A stretch of 64,000 bases of DNA from Micromonospora sp. MH99. GTDB lineage: Bacteria > Actinomycetota > Actinomycetes > Mycobacteriales > Micromonosporaceae. Below the pieces are notes generated by a model that saw only the letters and a program-made list of their open reading frames with translations, made no database searches and was not told the DNA's origin. The stretch lies in contig NZ_MUZA01000009.1 of the NCBI RefSeq assembly GCF_021442385.1, positions 1 through 64,000 on the forward strand, in the 5' to 3' direction. Below, one piece after another: positions 1 to 8,593 of this stretch (position 1 is its first letter; every line of letters begins with the position of its first letter). The translations under genes were made by a program, and so were the position numbers.

Positions 1-1652
1 TGCCCGGCCGGCCGGGTCGGTACGCCCGCCCACCGGGTCCGGGCCGCCGCGTCGGTCATCGGCGTCCACGCCGGCTCCCCCGCGCCCGTCCAGGCCGTCG
101 CGGCGGCGGTCAGGCCGGCCAGCAGCAGCGCGTTGCCACCCGGGTCGCCGGGCGCGTGGAACTGCGCCTCGACGGCCACGTCGGCACCGACCGTGGCGGT
201 CGTCGGCGCGGTCACGGCCAGCCCACGGGTGGGCAGGTGCGACAGGTACATCCTGGTGGTGCTGATCCGGTGCGTGGTCTGCACCCCGCACACGCGCCAC
301 AGCCAGGCCACCTCGCCGTCGGCCCCGACCGTGGGCACGCCGGCGGCGCGGGCCGCGGCGATCAGGGCCTCGGCGGTCCGGTCGCCGGTGACCGCGCGGC
401 CGGTGTCCAGCACCCGGTTGCGCAGGTCGGTGGCCTGCGCGGGGGTCGGCCAGCTCACGTCCACGCCGAGACCCAGCTCGTAGCGGCTGCCACCGGTGTC
501 GTCCTGGGCCCGGGTCACCTGCCACACGATCGTCGAGCCGAGCGCCCGGCAGACCCGCCCGGCCCGGTCCAGCGCGGCGGCCAGCGGCGGCGCGATGGCG
601 TGCCCGCTGTCGAAGGCGTACGACTGCCGCAGGCTGGCGCGCAGCGCCGTGACCTCGGCCAGCCGGCCGGACGGCAGCGCCCGGGCGGCGTGCGTGGTGT
701 TGTTCGGCGGGGTGTTGGCGGGCAGCACGAGGCGGTCGCGGCGCAGTTGGGCGAGGAAGTTCGTGCGGTGCTGCGGGTCACCGGCGGCGACCAGCCGGAT
801 CGCCACCGCGAACCGGTCGTCGTCCTCGCGCAGCGTGAAGCGGGCGCCGCCGGGCAGGTCGGCGAAGAGCCCCGCGTTCGGGTCGGTGTCCGCGCCGGGG
901 CCGTTGAGCAGCCGGCGGATCGCACCCGGAGTGGGCAGCAGGAACCGCCGGTAGAGCCCCAACCGGTGGGCGTACGCGGCGTCCGGCTCGCGGGCCGGCG
1001 GGGCCAGGCGGCGGGCGTACACGTCGCCGCTGGTCGGCTCGTGCACCAGCTCGTCGACGAACCGGGCCACCCCGACGTCCGCGCCGATCCGGTCCAGCGC
1101 GTCGCGGCGGGCGTGCGCGAGGGTCCGGTACGCGTGCACCTCCCGCGCCGCGCGGCGCAGCCGGTGCTTCTCGTACGACACCAGGTAGAGCAGCCGGCCC
1201 AGGTTGCCCTCGACGACGGCCAGCTCGACCACTGCGGTGAGCGCCGCACCGGTGAGCGCCGTGGCGGCCGCACCGTCGACGGCCCGCTCGGCCGTCACGG
1301 CGACGGTGAACGGCGCGACAAGTGGCTCGTCGGCGGTGTCCGGCGCGTACGCCGGCACCGACGCTCCCGCAGCGGACCACGGCGCGAAGACCACCGGCGG
1401 CAGCACCCGCTCGTCCGCGCCGCCCGGGTCGACGGTGACCGTCACCCGGACGGTCTCCTCGACGAGGTCGCCGCGCAGCACGACGGTGAGCAGAGGGTGT
1501 CGGCTGGTCCAGTCCACCGCGGCGGCCCCGGTGGTCGCGATCGGCACGACGACCCGGCGGACGGTTCCCGGATAGGGGCCCTCCAACTGGTCGACGAGGT
1601 TGCGTTCGACGGACGGGTCGGCGCCGTCGACAGGCACCCGGATGTCGGTCAT
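1..1652 (-). CDS. Partial protein, injection-system baseplate region
   Basis: Reads leftward from ATG at 1652-1650 (MTDIRVPVDG) and is still open at base 1, giving about 550 codons without the C-terminus. I checked the frame near the left edge and found no stop. It starts 11 bases after the stop of the baseplate J gene, so it belongs to the same operon. In phage P2 and Afp-type clusters the slot after J holds a second baseplate wedge component, which is the best guess. Visible features are an alpha/beta N-terminal half and a segment with the words YAHRLGLYRRF and PGAIRRLLNG. I recognise no defined domain, so the function is inferred from position only. Confidence 0.6.
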   Translation of the reverse strand, partial: MTDIRVPVDGADPSVERNLVDQLEGPYPGTVRRVVVPIATTGAAAVDWTSRHPLLTVVLRGDLVEETVRVTVTVDPGGADERVLPPVVFAPWSAAGASVPAYAPDTADEPLVAPFTVAVTAERAVDGAAATALTGAALTAVVELAVVEGNLGRLLYLVSYEKHRLRRAAREVHAYRTLAHARRDALDRIGADVGVARFVDELVHEPTSGDVYARRLAPPAREPDAAYAHRLGLYRRFLLPTPGAIRRLLNGPGADTDPNAGLFADLPGGARFTLREDDDRFAVAIRLVAAGDPQHRTNFLAQLRRDRLVLPANTPPNNTTHAARALPSGRLAEVTALRASLRQSYAFDSGHAIAPPLAAALDRAGRVCRALGSTIVWQVTRAQDDTGGSRYELGLGVDVSWPTPAQATDLRNRVLDTGRAVTGDRTAEALIAAARAAGVPTVGADGEVAWLWRVCGVQTTHRISTTRMYLSHLPTRGLAVTAPTTATVGADVAVEAQFHAPGDPGGNALLLAGLTAAATAWTGAGEPAWTPMTDAAARTRWAGVPTRPAG

Positions 1653-1663
1653 CGCGCCCCCGC

Positions 1664-3100
1664 TCAGACGATCCGGAACGGCCGGGGATCGTCCCGGTCG
1701 ACGTAGACGGGCACCTGGTTGGCGGCGAGCACCGCGTTGTCGCCGACCGGCAGCCGCTGCACGCCGTCGCCGGTGGGCGCGCTGCCGGTCACCACCACCG
1801 CCGAGTCGGCCGGGAAGCGCACGAGGCGCAGGCCGCGTACGTCGGCGACGCCCGGCTCGTTCATCAGCGTCCAGATCACCTCGGCGGCCCGGACCGGCTC
1901 GCCGAAGGGCAGCTCGTCGACGTAGCGGCGCAGCCGCGCGTGCAGCCGGGCGCGTAGCTCGGTGGCGGCGGTGGACGCGTTCACCGTCTCCTTCGAGCCG
2001 GTGGGCAGCGGCAGGCCGCGGATCACCAGGTCCGCCTCGACGCCGATGCCGACCTCGTCGGCCCGGTCCACCGAGGCGAAGATGCCCACCGGGCGCAGGT
2101 CCTCGATGACCGACTCGACGGCGGCGTGCAGCCCGTCCGGCCCGTCCCAGATCGCGGCGGCGGTGGGCGCGACGAGCACCGTGACGTAGTACGGGTTGCC
2201 CAGATCGCGTTCGGTGCTGAAGACCCGCTCGATGAAGTTGAAGTTGCCGAAGATCGACTGGTTGAGGTCCAGCCCGCCCCGGCCGTCGAAGACCTGCACC
2301 TGACGTACGCCGGGCACGGTGGCCACGGCCAGGCCGATCGCCTCGGCCGTCCAGATCGAGCGGGGCGCGGCCAGCAGCAGTTGCCGGTAGCGGGCGTCGG
2401 AGACCTGCTGTTCACCCCCGGTCAGCGCGACGGTGTGGGTGATCTCGACCAGCTCCTTGCCGGCGGCCTGCTCGGCGTCGTCGAGATCGGCAAGCAGGGT
2501 GTCGGCCCGGTTCCAGCGGTCGATCTTCTGGTTGGCCTGCGTCGGGTCGAGGTTGTGCGCCGGGCCGGGATAGAAGGCGGCGACGGCCGGTTCGCGCTCG
2601 CCGACGGCGGCGGAGAGCACCACTGTCTCGTCGAGGGCCACATGGTGCCCGCCGGCTGTGGACAGCCGGGCGCCCCGGGGCAGCGTGAGCGGGGTGTGGC
2701 CGGTGGGCAGCGCCGCCTTCAGCTTCAGTTTCACCGTGCCCCGCGCCGGCAGGTACGGCCGGGCGATGCCGAGTTCCTCGCCGAGTCGGGTCAGCGCGTC
2801 GGCGGTCGCCGACACGACGAAGGAGTTGTCGTAGACCGCGCCGAGCGCCGCCCACAGTCGAGCGTCCTCCAGGGCGGCCAGTTCGAGGACCTTGCGCAGC
2901 ACCGCGCCGCTGGTCAGGTCGACGTCCTCGCCGAAGAGCAGTCGGGCGGTGGCCAGCTTCTCGGCGAGCAGCCGGGCGAAGGACTTGGGCACGAAGCCGG
3001 TCTCGACGATGCCGAAGCCGGTCGAGCCGGTGGCCCGCAGCGCGGCGGCGTCGACGGCGAGGACGTCGGCCAGCTCGGCCGGGAGGGTCGGGTCAGACAC
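1664..3100 (-). CDS. Baseplate J-like protein of contractile injection system
   Basis: About 478 aa, matching the gpJ/Afp11 baseplate wedge family in size and pattern: an N-terminal helical region around ELADVLAVDAAALR, a central part with AVYDNSFVVSATADALTRLGEELG (typical of baseplate J, where a block is followed by the first-trimer segment), and a C-terminal wedge part with PGVADVRGLRLV. In the particle it would link the inner baseplate to the sheath. The GTG start at 3100 overlaps the gp25 gene stop by 8 bases. A longer frame reaches 3214, but its extra residues are Arg/Pro/Cys-rich shadow sequence of the gp25 gene. Family call is by motif reading. Confidence 0.82.
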   Translation of the reverse strand: MSDPTLPAELADVLAVDAAALRATGSTGFGIVETGFVPKSFARLLAEKLATARLLFGEDVDLTSGAVLRKVLELAALEDARLWAALGAVYDNSFVVSATADALTRLGEELGIARPYLPARGTVKLKLKAALPTGHTPLTLPRGARLSTAGGHHVALDETVVLSAAVGEREPAVAAFYPGPAHNLDPTQANQKIDRWNRADTLLADLDDAEQAAGKELVEITHTVALTGGEQQVSDARYRQLLLAAPRSIWTAEAIGLAVATVPGVRQVQVFDGRGGLDLNQSIFGNFNFIERVFSTERDLGNPYYVTVLVAPTAAAIWDGPDGLHAAVESVIEDLRPVGIFASVDRADEVGIGVEADLVIRGLPLPTGSKETVNASTAATELRARLHARLRRYVDELPFGEPVRAAEVIWTLMNEPGVADVRGLRLVRFPADSAVVVTGSAPTGDGVQRLPVGDNAVLAANQVPVYVDRDDPRPFRIV

Positions 3101-3596
3101 TGGGCAGCTCCCCGAGGCGCACCGAGAGCCGGTCGTCGGTGATGGTTTCGAACTGGACCTGCACCTGCAGGGTGCGTGAGGCGCGCAGCGCGGCGGCCGA
3201 CGCGTCGTCGGCACGGCCCGCGCCGAGTCGACCGTCGTCGAGGTTCACGTCGACGATCTTGCGGACGCGGGGGTCGCGGTCAAGCAGCGTGATGATGCCG
3301 ATGCGGACCTGCTCGCGGATGAGGTTCGGCTCGATCTGCTCGGCGAGGGCGTTGAGCCCGTCGAAGCCGAAGGTGGCGTCGAAGACGTTCGACCCGCGCA
3401 GCGTGGTCAGCGCCACCGCGAGGCTCTGCGCCACGTTGCCGGTTCCTTCGACGAGGGCCAGCGCCCGGCCGTTCGGGCCGTCGTCGAAGACGATGTCGCG
3501 GGCCAGGTCGACGCCGGGCATTGTGGGTTCGAAGGCGAGGCCCCAGCCGAGGTAGCGGCGTTGGGCGGCCTGCCGTTCGCGTTCGGTGCGGTCCAT
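3093..3596 (-). CDS. GPW/gp25-like baseplate wedge protein
   Basis: 167 aa. The words LGWGLAFEP near the N-terminus, NVAQSLAVALTTLRGSNVFDATFG in the middle, and IGIITLLDRDPRVRKIVDV in the C-terminal half are the layout of the gp25/GpW family (T4 gp25, P2 gpW, Afp9), which nucleates sheath polymerisation from the baseplate. ATG at 3596 lies one base after the stop of the PAAR-like gene, and the stop overlaps the start of the baseplate J gene. The W-J gene pair is a hallmark of contractile tails, so this call is well supported by context. Confidence 0.85.
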   Translation of the reverse strand: MDRTERERQAAQRRYLGWGLAFEPTMPGVDLARDIVFDDGPNGRALALVEGTGNVAQSLAVALTTLRGSNVFDATFGFDGLNALAEQIEPNLIREQVRIGIITLLDRDPRVRKIVDVNLDDGRLGAGRADDASAAALRASRTLQVQVQFETITDDRLSVRLGELPSV

Positions 3597-3597
3597 C

Positions 3598-3921
3598 TCA
3601 GACCGCCTTCAGCTTGCTCTGCCCGGCGCTGGCCGACAGGCCGGGGCTGGAGCCGTCGGTGGCGCCGCTGAGGGTGTCCAGTGCCACCCCGGCCCCGCCG
3701 ACCTTGAGCTTGCCGGCGGCGCCGGTAGCCGTGGTCACCGTGGCGCACTGCTTGGTGGAGTTGCTGGTGGTGATGGTGCACCCGGCCACCGACTTTCCGC
3801 TGATCCCGTCCGGCCGGGTCACCGCGACGTGGTCGACAGTGAGCTTGCTCTGCCCGGTCGGGGAGACCTTGCCCTGGTTGGGGCAGTGCACGTCGCTCGA
3901 CGTGGTGAGCACGAATGCCAT
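3598..3921 (-). CDS. PAAR-like spike-tip protein
   Basis: 107 aa, lying between the spike (gpD/VgrG-like) gene and gp25, where tailed injection systems encode the needle tip. The sequence is rich in Thr, Ser, Gly and Val with short beta-strand words (KLTVDHVAV, KLKVGGAGV) and has three Cys (about residues 13, 49 and 59), like PAAR-like/DUF4280 tips that bind a metal at the apex. Start is ATG at 3921 with a GAGGAGAG ribosome-binding site. A metal site cannot be proven from sequence, and a general beta-prism stabiliser is the alternative. Confidence 0.65.
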   Translation of the reverse strand: MAFVLTTSSDVHCPNQGKVSPTGQSKLTVDHVAVTRPDGISGKSVAGCTITTSNSTKQCATVTTATGAAGKLKVGGAGVALDTLSGATDGSSPGLSASAGQSKLKAV

Positions 3922-3931
3922 CTCGCTCTCC

Positions 3932-5959
3932 TCAATGGACGTTCATCGCGTTGTCGACCTGGACGTCGACGTCGTCGGCGGCGATGCTCACCGTGCCGCC
4001 GCTGATGTTCACCGCGCCGTCGCCGGCGTCCAGGTCGATCCGGGTGGCGGTGATGGTGATCGAGCCGTCCTGCTTCATGACGATCGACGAGCCGCCGGCG
4101 GCGTGCTCGATGGTGATGCTGTCGGCCTCGTCGGCGCGGGCCGGGCGCTGCCCGCGCCCCTGCAACTGGGCGCGGCCCACCCGCACGGTCAGCTCGCCCA
4201 GCTCGATGACCCGGTTGCCGTCGCCGTCGGTGAGGTCGTGCGTGACCTTGCCGTCGTGGTCGGCGGGCACCACCGTGTCGCCGATCGACGAGCGGCTGTT
4301 CGTGGCCACCCCGACCGGCAGCGACAGCCACCAGTCCCCCGGCTGCGACACCGGGGCGTGCCCGGTGGGCCAGAGCGCGCCCACCTCGACCGGGTCGTCG
4401 GGGGCGCCGTTGCGGTAGGCCAGCGCCACCCGGGTGCCCGGGTAGCGGGGCAGGATGAGCCCGCAGCCACCCCACGCGAACGGGGTCAGGTAGGTCACCC
4501 CGGGCAGCGGCGCGGGCTGCTCCCGGCGTACCGGCAGGCGGCGGGCGGCGTTGGGCCGGCCGTCCGGGCGGACCAGGCCCTCCCACACCGTCTCGGTCTG
4601 CGCGGGCGGCTCGACCGCGCCGCTGGCGTTGGTGGCGGCGGCGCGCACCTCGCCGATCTCCAGACCGCGCGTCTCGCCCCGGGCGGCCCGGGCCGCGCGG
4701 CGCACCGCCTCGGCGGCGGCCACACCTGGCGACGACGCCGGGCCGGCCGGCTCGGCGGCGGCCACACCTGACGCGTCGCTCCAGGTGTCCCACGCCTGGG
4801 CGCCCGAGGTGACCTCGACGCCCTGCACGACAGTGACGAACCCGGCGGTACGCGAGAGGGTGTGCCGGGCCGCGCTGAGGTAGAGCACCTTCGCCCCCGC
4901 GCCCAGCTCCCCCGTCGACGGGGCGAACGGCGCGGCGAACGAGCCCAGCAGCGCCGCGCCGACGCTGCCCAGCGTGGTGGCCTCGTCGGTCGCCGGCGGA
5001 TCGAAGCGCACCAGGTCGCCGGGCTTCAGGTCGGGGCGGCCCTTGAGGGTCAACGTCCACGCCCTGCGCCGCGGCGCGGCCGTGCCGCCGGCCTCGGTGG
5101 CCGCGTACGGGTCGGTGTCCTGGGTGCCGTTCTCGGTGCACTCCAGCAGGCCGGTGGCGAGGGTCAGCGGCTTCGGCTCCCCCTGCGGGTACGGGATCGG
5201 CCGCTTCCCGACGTGCACGGTGCCGTCGCGGATCAGCAGCATCCCCCGCCCGTACGCGTTGAGCGACTGCTGCAACGCGCCGCCGATGCGTTCCAGCGCG
5301 GCGCGGTAGAGCAGCCCCGCCCCGAAGGCGACCCGCTCGTCGCCGGCCGCCTCGGTGGCGCCGGTGGTCATCGTGCCGTCGGGGTTGGCGCCCCACCCGG
5401 TCACGTCGACCCGGGTCCGCTCGCCGATGGCCTGGATGGCGGCGGTGAAGGTGGCCGCCTCGAACCGTTCGGCGACGCGCTGCCCGAGCCGGGCGTACGC
5501 CTGCTCGACGAGGGTCAGCTCGGTGTCGTACGTCCGCTCCCCGGTAAGCCGGCGCACCTTGGTCACCCGCAGCACGGCGACCAGCGCCTGGGTCAGCTCG
5601 GCCGGGGTGGGGCCGGCGTTGACGCCGACCAGGTTGGTGAAGAACGCGCCGACGGAGGTGTTGGCGTCGCGCCAGTACAGGTGCAGTTTCGCCACCAGCG
5701 GCGGCTGCCCCTCGGCGGTGCGCAGCGCGGCGAAGTGCTCGTCGATCAGCCCCTGCACGGTGATCGTGTACGCGCCGGGGCCCAGCCCGTCGGGCAGCGC
5801 GGCGTCGATGGCCGCGTAGTAGTCGGCGCTGGACAGGGTGAGCGCGACGTCGGGGCTGAGCCCGGTCGACGTCTCCCGGTGGAACGTGATGGTCCAGCCG
5901 GCGTCGTTGCCGACCGCGCCCTGGCGCACCTGGCCGGTCTGGAACGGCGTGAGCGTCAC
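3932..5959 (-). CDS. Spike/hub protein, P2 gpD / VgrG-like
   Basis: 675 aa from GTG at 5959, which overlaps the previous stop by four bases (GTGA). The N-terminal two thirds should be the gpD/gp27-like hub (late control D family). Residues about 490-560 carry a gp5-type OB-fold (LTPFAWGG, LILPRYPGTRVALAY, PDDPVEVGALW). The C-terminus is a run of short beta repeats (SITIEHAAGGSSIVMKQDG, SITITATRIDLDAG, AVNISGGTVSIAADDV) typical of VgrG beta-helical spikes. The longer frame to 6439 is shadow sequence rich in Arg and Ala. It forms the membrane-piercing spike trimer beneath the PAAR-like tip. Confidence 0.85.
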   Translation of the reverse strand: MTLTPFQTGQVRQGAVGNDAGWTITFHRETSTGLSPDVALTLSSADYYAAIDAALPDGLGPGAYTITVQGLIDEHFAALRTAEGQPPLVAKLHLYWRDANTSVGAFFTNLVGVNAGPTPAELTQALVAVLRVTKVRRLTGERTYDTELTLVEQAYARLGQRVAERFEAATFTAAIQAIGERTRVDVTGWGANPDGTMTTGATEAAGDERVAFGAGLLYRAALERIGGALQQSLNAYGRGMLLIRDGTVHVGKRPIPYPQGEPKPLTLATGLLECTENGTQDTDPYAATEAGGTAAPRRRAWTLTLKGRPDLKPGDLVRFDPPATDEATTLGSVGAALLGSFAAPFAPSTGELGAGAKVLYLSAARHTLSRTAGFVTVVQGVEVTSGAQAWDTWSDASGVAAAEPAGPASSPGVAAAEAVRRAARAARGETRGLEIGEVRAAATNASGAVEPPAQTETVWEGLVRPDGRPNAARRLPVRREQPAPLPGVTYLTPFAWGGCGLILPRYPGTRVALAYRNGAPDDPVEVGALWPTGHAPVSQPGDWWLSLPVGVATNSRSSIGDTVVPADHDGKVTHDLTDGDGNRVIELGELTVRVGRAQLQGRGQRPARADEADSITIEHAAGGSSIVMKQDGSITITATRIDLDAGDGAVNISGGTVSIAADDVDVQVDNAMNVH

Positions 5960-6606
5960 CGCAGCACCCTCCGCATCTTCTTGTCGAGCAGGTAGCGGTA
6001 GCGCAGCCTGCCGGGGCCCAGCTCGGACTCGACGCGCTGCGCGGGTGGGCGGCGACGCCAGACGAACTCGTTGATGGGCGGCGGCCCGAAGGTGTCGACC
6101 GCCCGGTCGGCGGGCCGCCAGGCCACCGTCAGCGTGGAGCCGTAGTCGCCGGAGCCGCGTACCGTGCCGGCGTGCAGCAGCCAGGCGAGCACGACCACCT
6201 CGACGGCGACCGGGGCGGGCCCGGCGGAGTCGACGGGTGTGCCGGCGTCGGGGCAGACCCGGCGCAGGCCCGCGGCGAGCGGCACCGAGCCGAGGATCCG
6301 GGTGCCCTGGCGGACGACCAGGCGCAGCGGCACCCGGCCGACCAGTGCCGATGCCCGGGGCGTGGCGGGCGGCGCGGGTCGGGGCGTCAGGTCGTCGGCG
6401 GAGGTGCTCACCACCGCGAGGGGGTCGGTGGTCAGCCACTGCCGGGCCAGCCCGGTGGGCAGGATCAGCACCGCGTGCACACCGGCGCCCAGCTCGACGC
6501 GGTGCGGCAGGCCGGCGGTGAGGCTCTGCCGGACCTCGGTGAATCCGTCGGGCACCTCGATGGGCGTCTCCGGCAGCAGGTAGCGGTCGATCGGGAACTG
6601 TGGCAT
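5956..6606 (-). CDS. Unknown protein in the gpX (hub linker) slot
   Basis: 216 aa starting MPQFPIDRYL at ATG 6606, which shares one base with the previous stop (TGATG), and ending in a basic tail (KKMRRVLR) that overlaps the spike gene by four bases. In P2 and Afp clusters the gene between gpU and gpD encodes a small LysM protein (gpX/Afp7) tying tube to hub. No LysM motif is visible here and the protein is longer (gpX is about 67 aa). The N-terminal half has beta-rich words such as HRVELGAGVHAVLIL, and the middle is Pro/Ala-rich. Hub-tube linker function is inferred from position only. Confidence 0.6.
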   Translation of the reverse strand: MPQFPIDRYLLPETPIEVPDGFTEVRQSLTAGLPHRVELGAGVHAVLILPTGLARQWLTTDPLAVVSTSADDLTPRPAPPATPRASALVGRVPLRLVVRQGTRILGSVPLAAGLRRVCPDAGTPVDSAGPAPVAVEVVVLAWLLHAGTVRGSGDYGSTLTVAWRPADRAVDTFGPPPINEFVWRRRPPAQRVESELGPGRLRYRYLLDKKMRRVLR

Positions 6607-7106
6607 CAGTTGCCCAACCCGTCGGCGAGCGCGCCGACTCCGATGCTGGCCACGTCGAGCAGCTTGCCGAGCAGGCTGGGACGGGGCACGTGGACGAGGG
6701 TGATGGTGGTGTCCAGGACGTCGCGGCGGGCGGCCGAGGCGTTGAAGGTCAGCGACTGCACCTGCATGTCGGTGCGGATGGTCATCGACGTGACGAGGAT
6801 GAGCCCGCCGAACTTCCCCCCGGAGTACGCCGCGAGGGCGGTGCCGCGCTTGCTCGCCTCGGCCATCGTCTCCAGGGCGAACTTCCAGGCGTAGCGTTCC
6901 GCGCCGACCAGCACGCCGGTCAGCGTGATGGTGTCGTCGTGGGTGGCCACGATGGCCTTGTGCGCCGTCGAGCCGATCGGCGGCAGGTGGTAGGTCTGAG
7001 CGAGGGAGATCGCGGTGACCGCCCAGAGTGGGATCGGCAGCACCCCGTCGCTGATGATCGCCGACGGAACCGTGCCGTAGCGCATGAAACTGCTGGTGAT
7101 GGCCAT
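6606..7106 (-). CDS. GpU-like tail protein
   Basis: 166 aa. Words ITLTGVLVGAE, LETMAEASKRGTA, GGKFGGLILVTSM and LDTTITLVHVPRPSLLG line up in order with the P2 gpU pattern (ITLAGVL, LRLMAEEGRA, GMIYGMYVISRV, DFTLSLTRVDESL). gpU family proteins cap or initiate the tail tube at one end. I chose ATG at 7106 because GGAGGG lies 8 bases upstream; a TTG at 7112 is too close to that site. The gene is translationally coupled to its neighbours. The gpU resemblance is the key that the cluster follows P2 order. Confidence 0.72.
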   Translation of the reverse strand: MAITSSFMRYGTVPSAIISDGVLPIPLWAVTAISLAQTYHLPPIGSTAHKAIVATHDDTITLTGVLVGAERYAWKFALETMAEASKRGTALAAYSGGKFGGLILVTSMTIRTDMQVQSLTFNASAARRDVLDTTITLVHVPRPSLLGKLLDVASIGVGALADGLGN

Positions 7107-7108
7107 GC

Positions 7109-8593
7109 TCAACGCCCTCCGGTGGGTGGCAGCGGCACCGGCGTACCGGTGGGTTCGACGGCCAGGCCCAGGTCGCGCAGCGCCTGGGTGATCTCGCGGA
7201 CCTCGCCCGCGGCGCTGGTGACCCGCAGCCGCAGCCGGCGCTCCGCCAGCGCGGCGCTGATGCGGGCGGGCCGGGTGGACGCGGAGCCACGTCGGTTGAT
7301 CCGGTCGATCTCGGCGGCGGCGTCCTCCATCCGGGAGATCGCGTCGAGGATGCGCGGGTCCGGGGTGAAGCCCGGGTCGTCGCGTTGCAGCCGCGCGATG
7401 GCGTCACGGAAGTCGGCGGCGTCGCGGCGCAGGTTCGTGACCAGGTTGTCGGTGAGCGCGCTGACCCCGCCGACGCTGGCGGCCCGGTGCGACTTGTCGT
7501 CGATCAGCCATACCCAACCGTCGTGGCCGATGCCGACCAGGTCGGCGCCGGCGACCTTGACGTTGGCGTCCGGTCCTTTCAGGAACAGCTCGATGCTGCT
7601 CAGGGAGAACGCGGCGCTGTACTCGCCGAGCACACCCCGGCCGTAGGTGACCATGTCGTGGCGCAGGTAGGCGCGGAAGCCGGGGCCGTCGTCGGCGCGT
7701 CCGCCCCGGTCCCGGAACCGCTGCCACAGGGTGGCCAGGGCCTCCGGGTTGTGCAGGGCGAGCTGCTGGGTGAGCCACACGTCGCCGCCGGCCACCACGG
7801 CCCGCAGGTCCGGGTCGGCGATGCGGCCCAGGGCTTCGGCCAGTCGCGCCTCGCTCACCTGCAGGCCGCGCGAGCGGGCCTTGCCGAGGTCGTCGACGGC
7901 CGTGCGCAGCCGGGACAGCTCGTCGGGGGTGAGCCGCCCGCCGAGGCGCGTCTCCAGGTCGGCGACGGCGGCCCGCTTGCCCGCCCCGGACTCGGCTGCC
8001 ACCGCGTGCCACAGCGCTGCCGGCTCCAGGGCGGCGGCCCGGCGCAGCGCGGCCTGCCGGTCCGCCGGCATCGCCTGGAACGCGTCGGCGACGATCGCGG
8101 CCGGCTCGACGTGCCGACCGGCCGCGCCGCTGCCGCCGGCCGAGTCGAACTCACGCAGCAGCGAGTCGGCGTACGCGGCGGAGTCGTCGGCCAGGCGCAG
8201 CGGCGCGTCTCCGACGATGCCGTCGCGCGGGCGGCTCAGCTCGCGCATCTCGGTGTTGAGCCGGTCGAAGTACTCACCGAGGGTGGCCACCCGCTCCCCC
8301 TCGGGCAGGGTGCCACCCTCCAGCACGTGGTCGAGGATCGCGGCGATGTTGTCGCGCAGCACGGCGATGCGTTCCAGCCTGTTGAGCGCGTTGTTCAGGT
8401 ACAGGTCGGAGACGTCGTCGATCATGCGCCGGACGAGGTGCTCCAGCAGCCGTCGCGACCGCACCTCGCCGGCCTCGCTGTGCTCGGCGACGGTGCGGAT
8501 GAACCGGCGCAGCCGGGGGTTCGCGTCGGCGGCGGCGTGCACGGCGGCGGCGTCGAGGAACCGGCCGGCGCGGAACCGGCGGGGCCCGGTCAC
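7109..8593 (-). CDS. 494-aa protein with putative PD-(D/E)xK nuclease motif, injection-system cluster
   Basis: GTG start at 8593 overlaps the upstream 1067-aa gene by four bases. Residues 1-300 are largely helical. Residues about 321-400 look like a restriction-endonuclease fold: D351 in GADLVGIG, then WVWLIDDKSHR giving D365-x-K367, followed by a helix with TDNLVTNLRRDAADF. Such D-x(n)-D-x-K patterns occur in PD-(D/E)xK toxins. No phage-tail core protein normally sits between the tape measure and gpU, so this is a candidate payload or accessory. A structural role with a chance DxK match is the main alternative. No adjacent immunity gene is evident. Confidence 0.55.
   Translation of the reverse strand: MTGPRRFRAGRFLDAAAVHAAADANPRLRRFIRTVAEHSEAGEVRSRRLLEHLVRRMIDDVSDLYLNNALNRLERIAVLRDNIAAILDHVLEGGTLPEGERVATLGEYFDRLNTEMRELSRPRDGIVGDAPLRLADDSAAYADSLLREFDSAGGSGAAGRHVEPAAIVADAFQAMPADRQAALRRAAALEPAALWHAVAAESGAGKRAAVADLETRLGGRLTPDELSRLRTAVDDLGKARSRGLQVSEARLAEALGRIADPDLRAVVAGGDVWLTQQLALHNPEALATLWQRFRDRGGRADDGPGFRAYLRHDMVTYGRGVLGEYSAAFSLSSIELFLKGPDANVKVAGADLVGIGHDGWVWLIDDKSHRAASVGGVSALTDNLVTNLRRDAADFRDAIARLQRDDPGFTPDPRILDAISRMEDAAAEIDRINRRGSASTRPARISAALAERRLRLRVTSAAGEVREITQALRDLGLAVEPTGTPVPLPPTGGR

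Noticed and set aside
156..1706. Plus-strand ORF of 516 aa over the left edge
   Set aside because: Arg/Gly/Val-rich shadow of the minus-strand baseplate genes; no start signal or domain.
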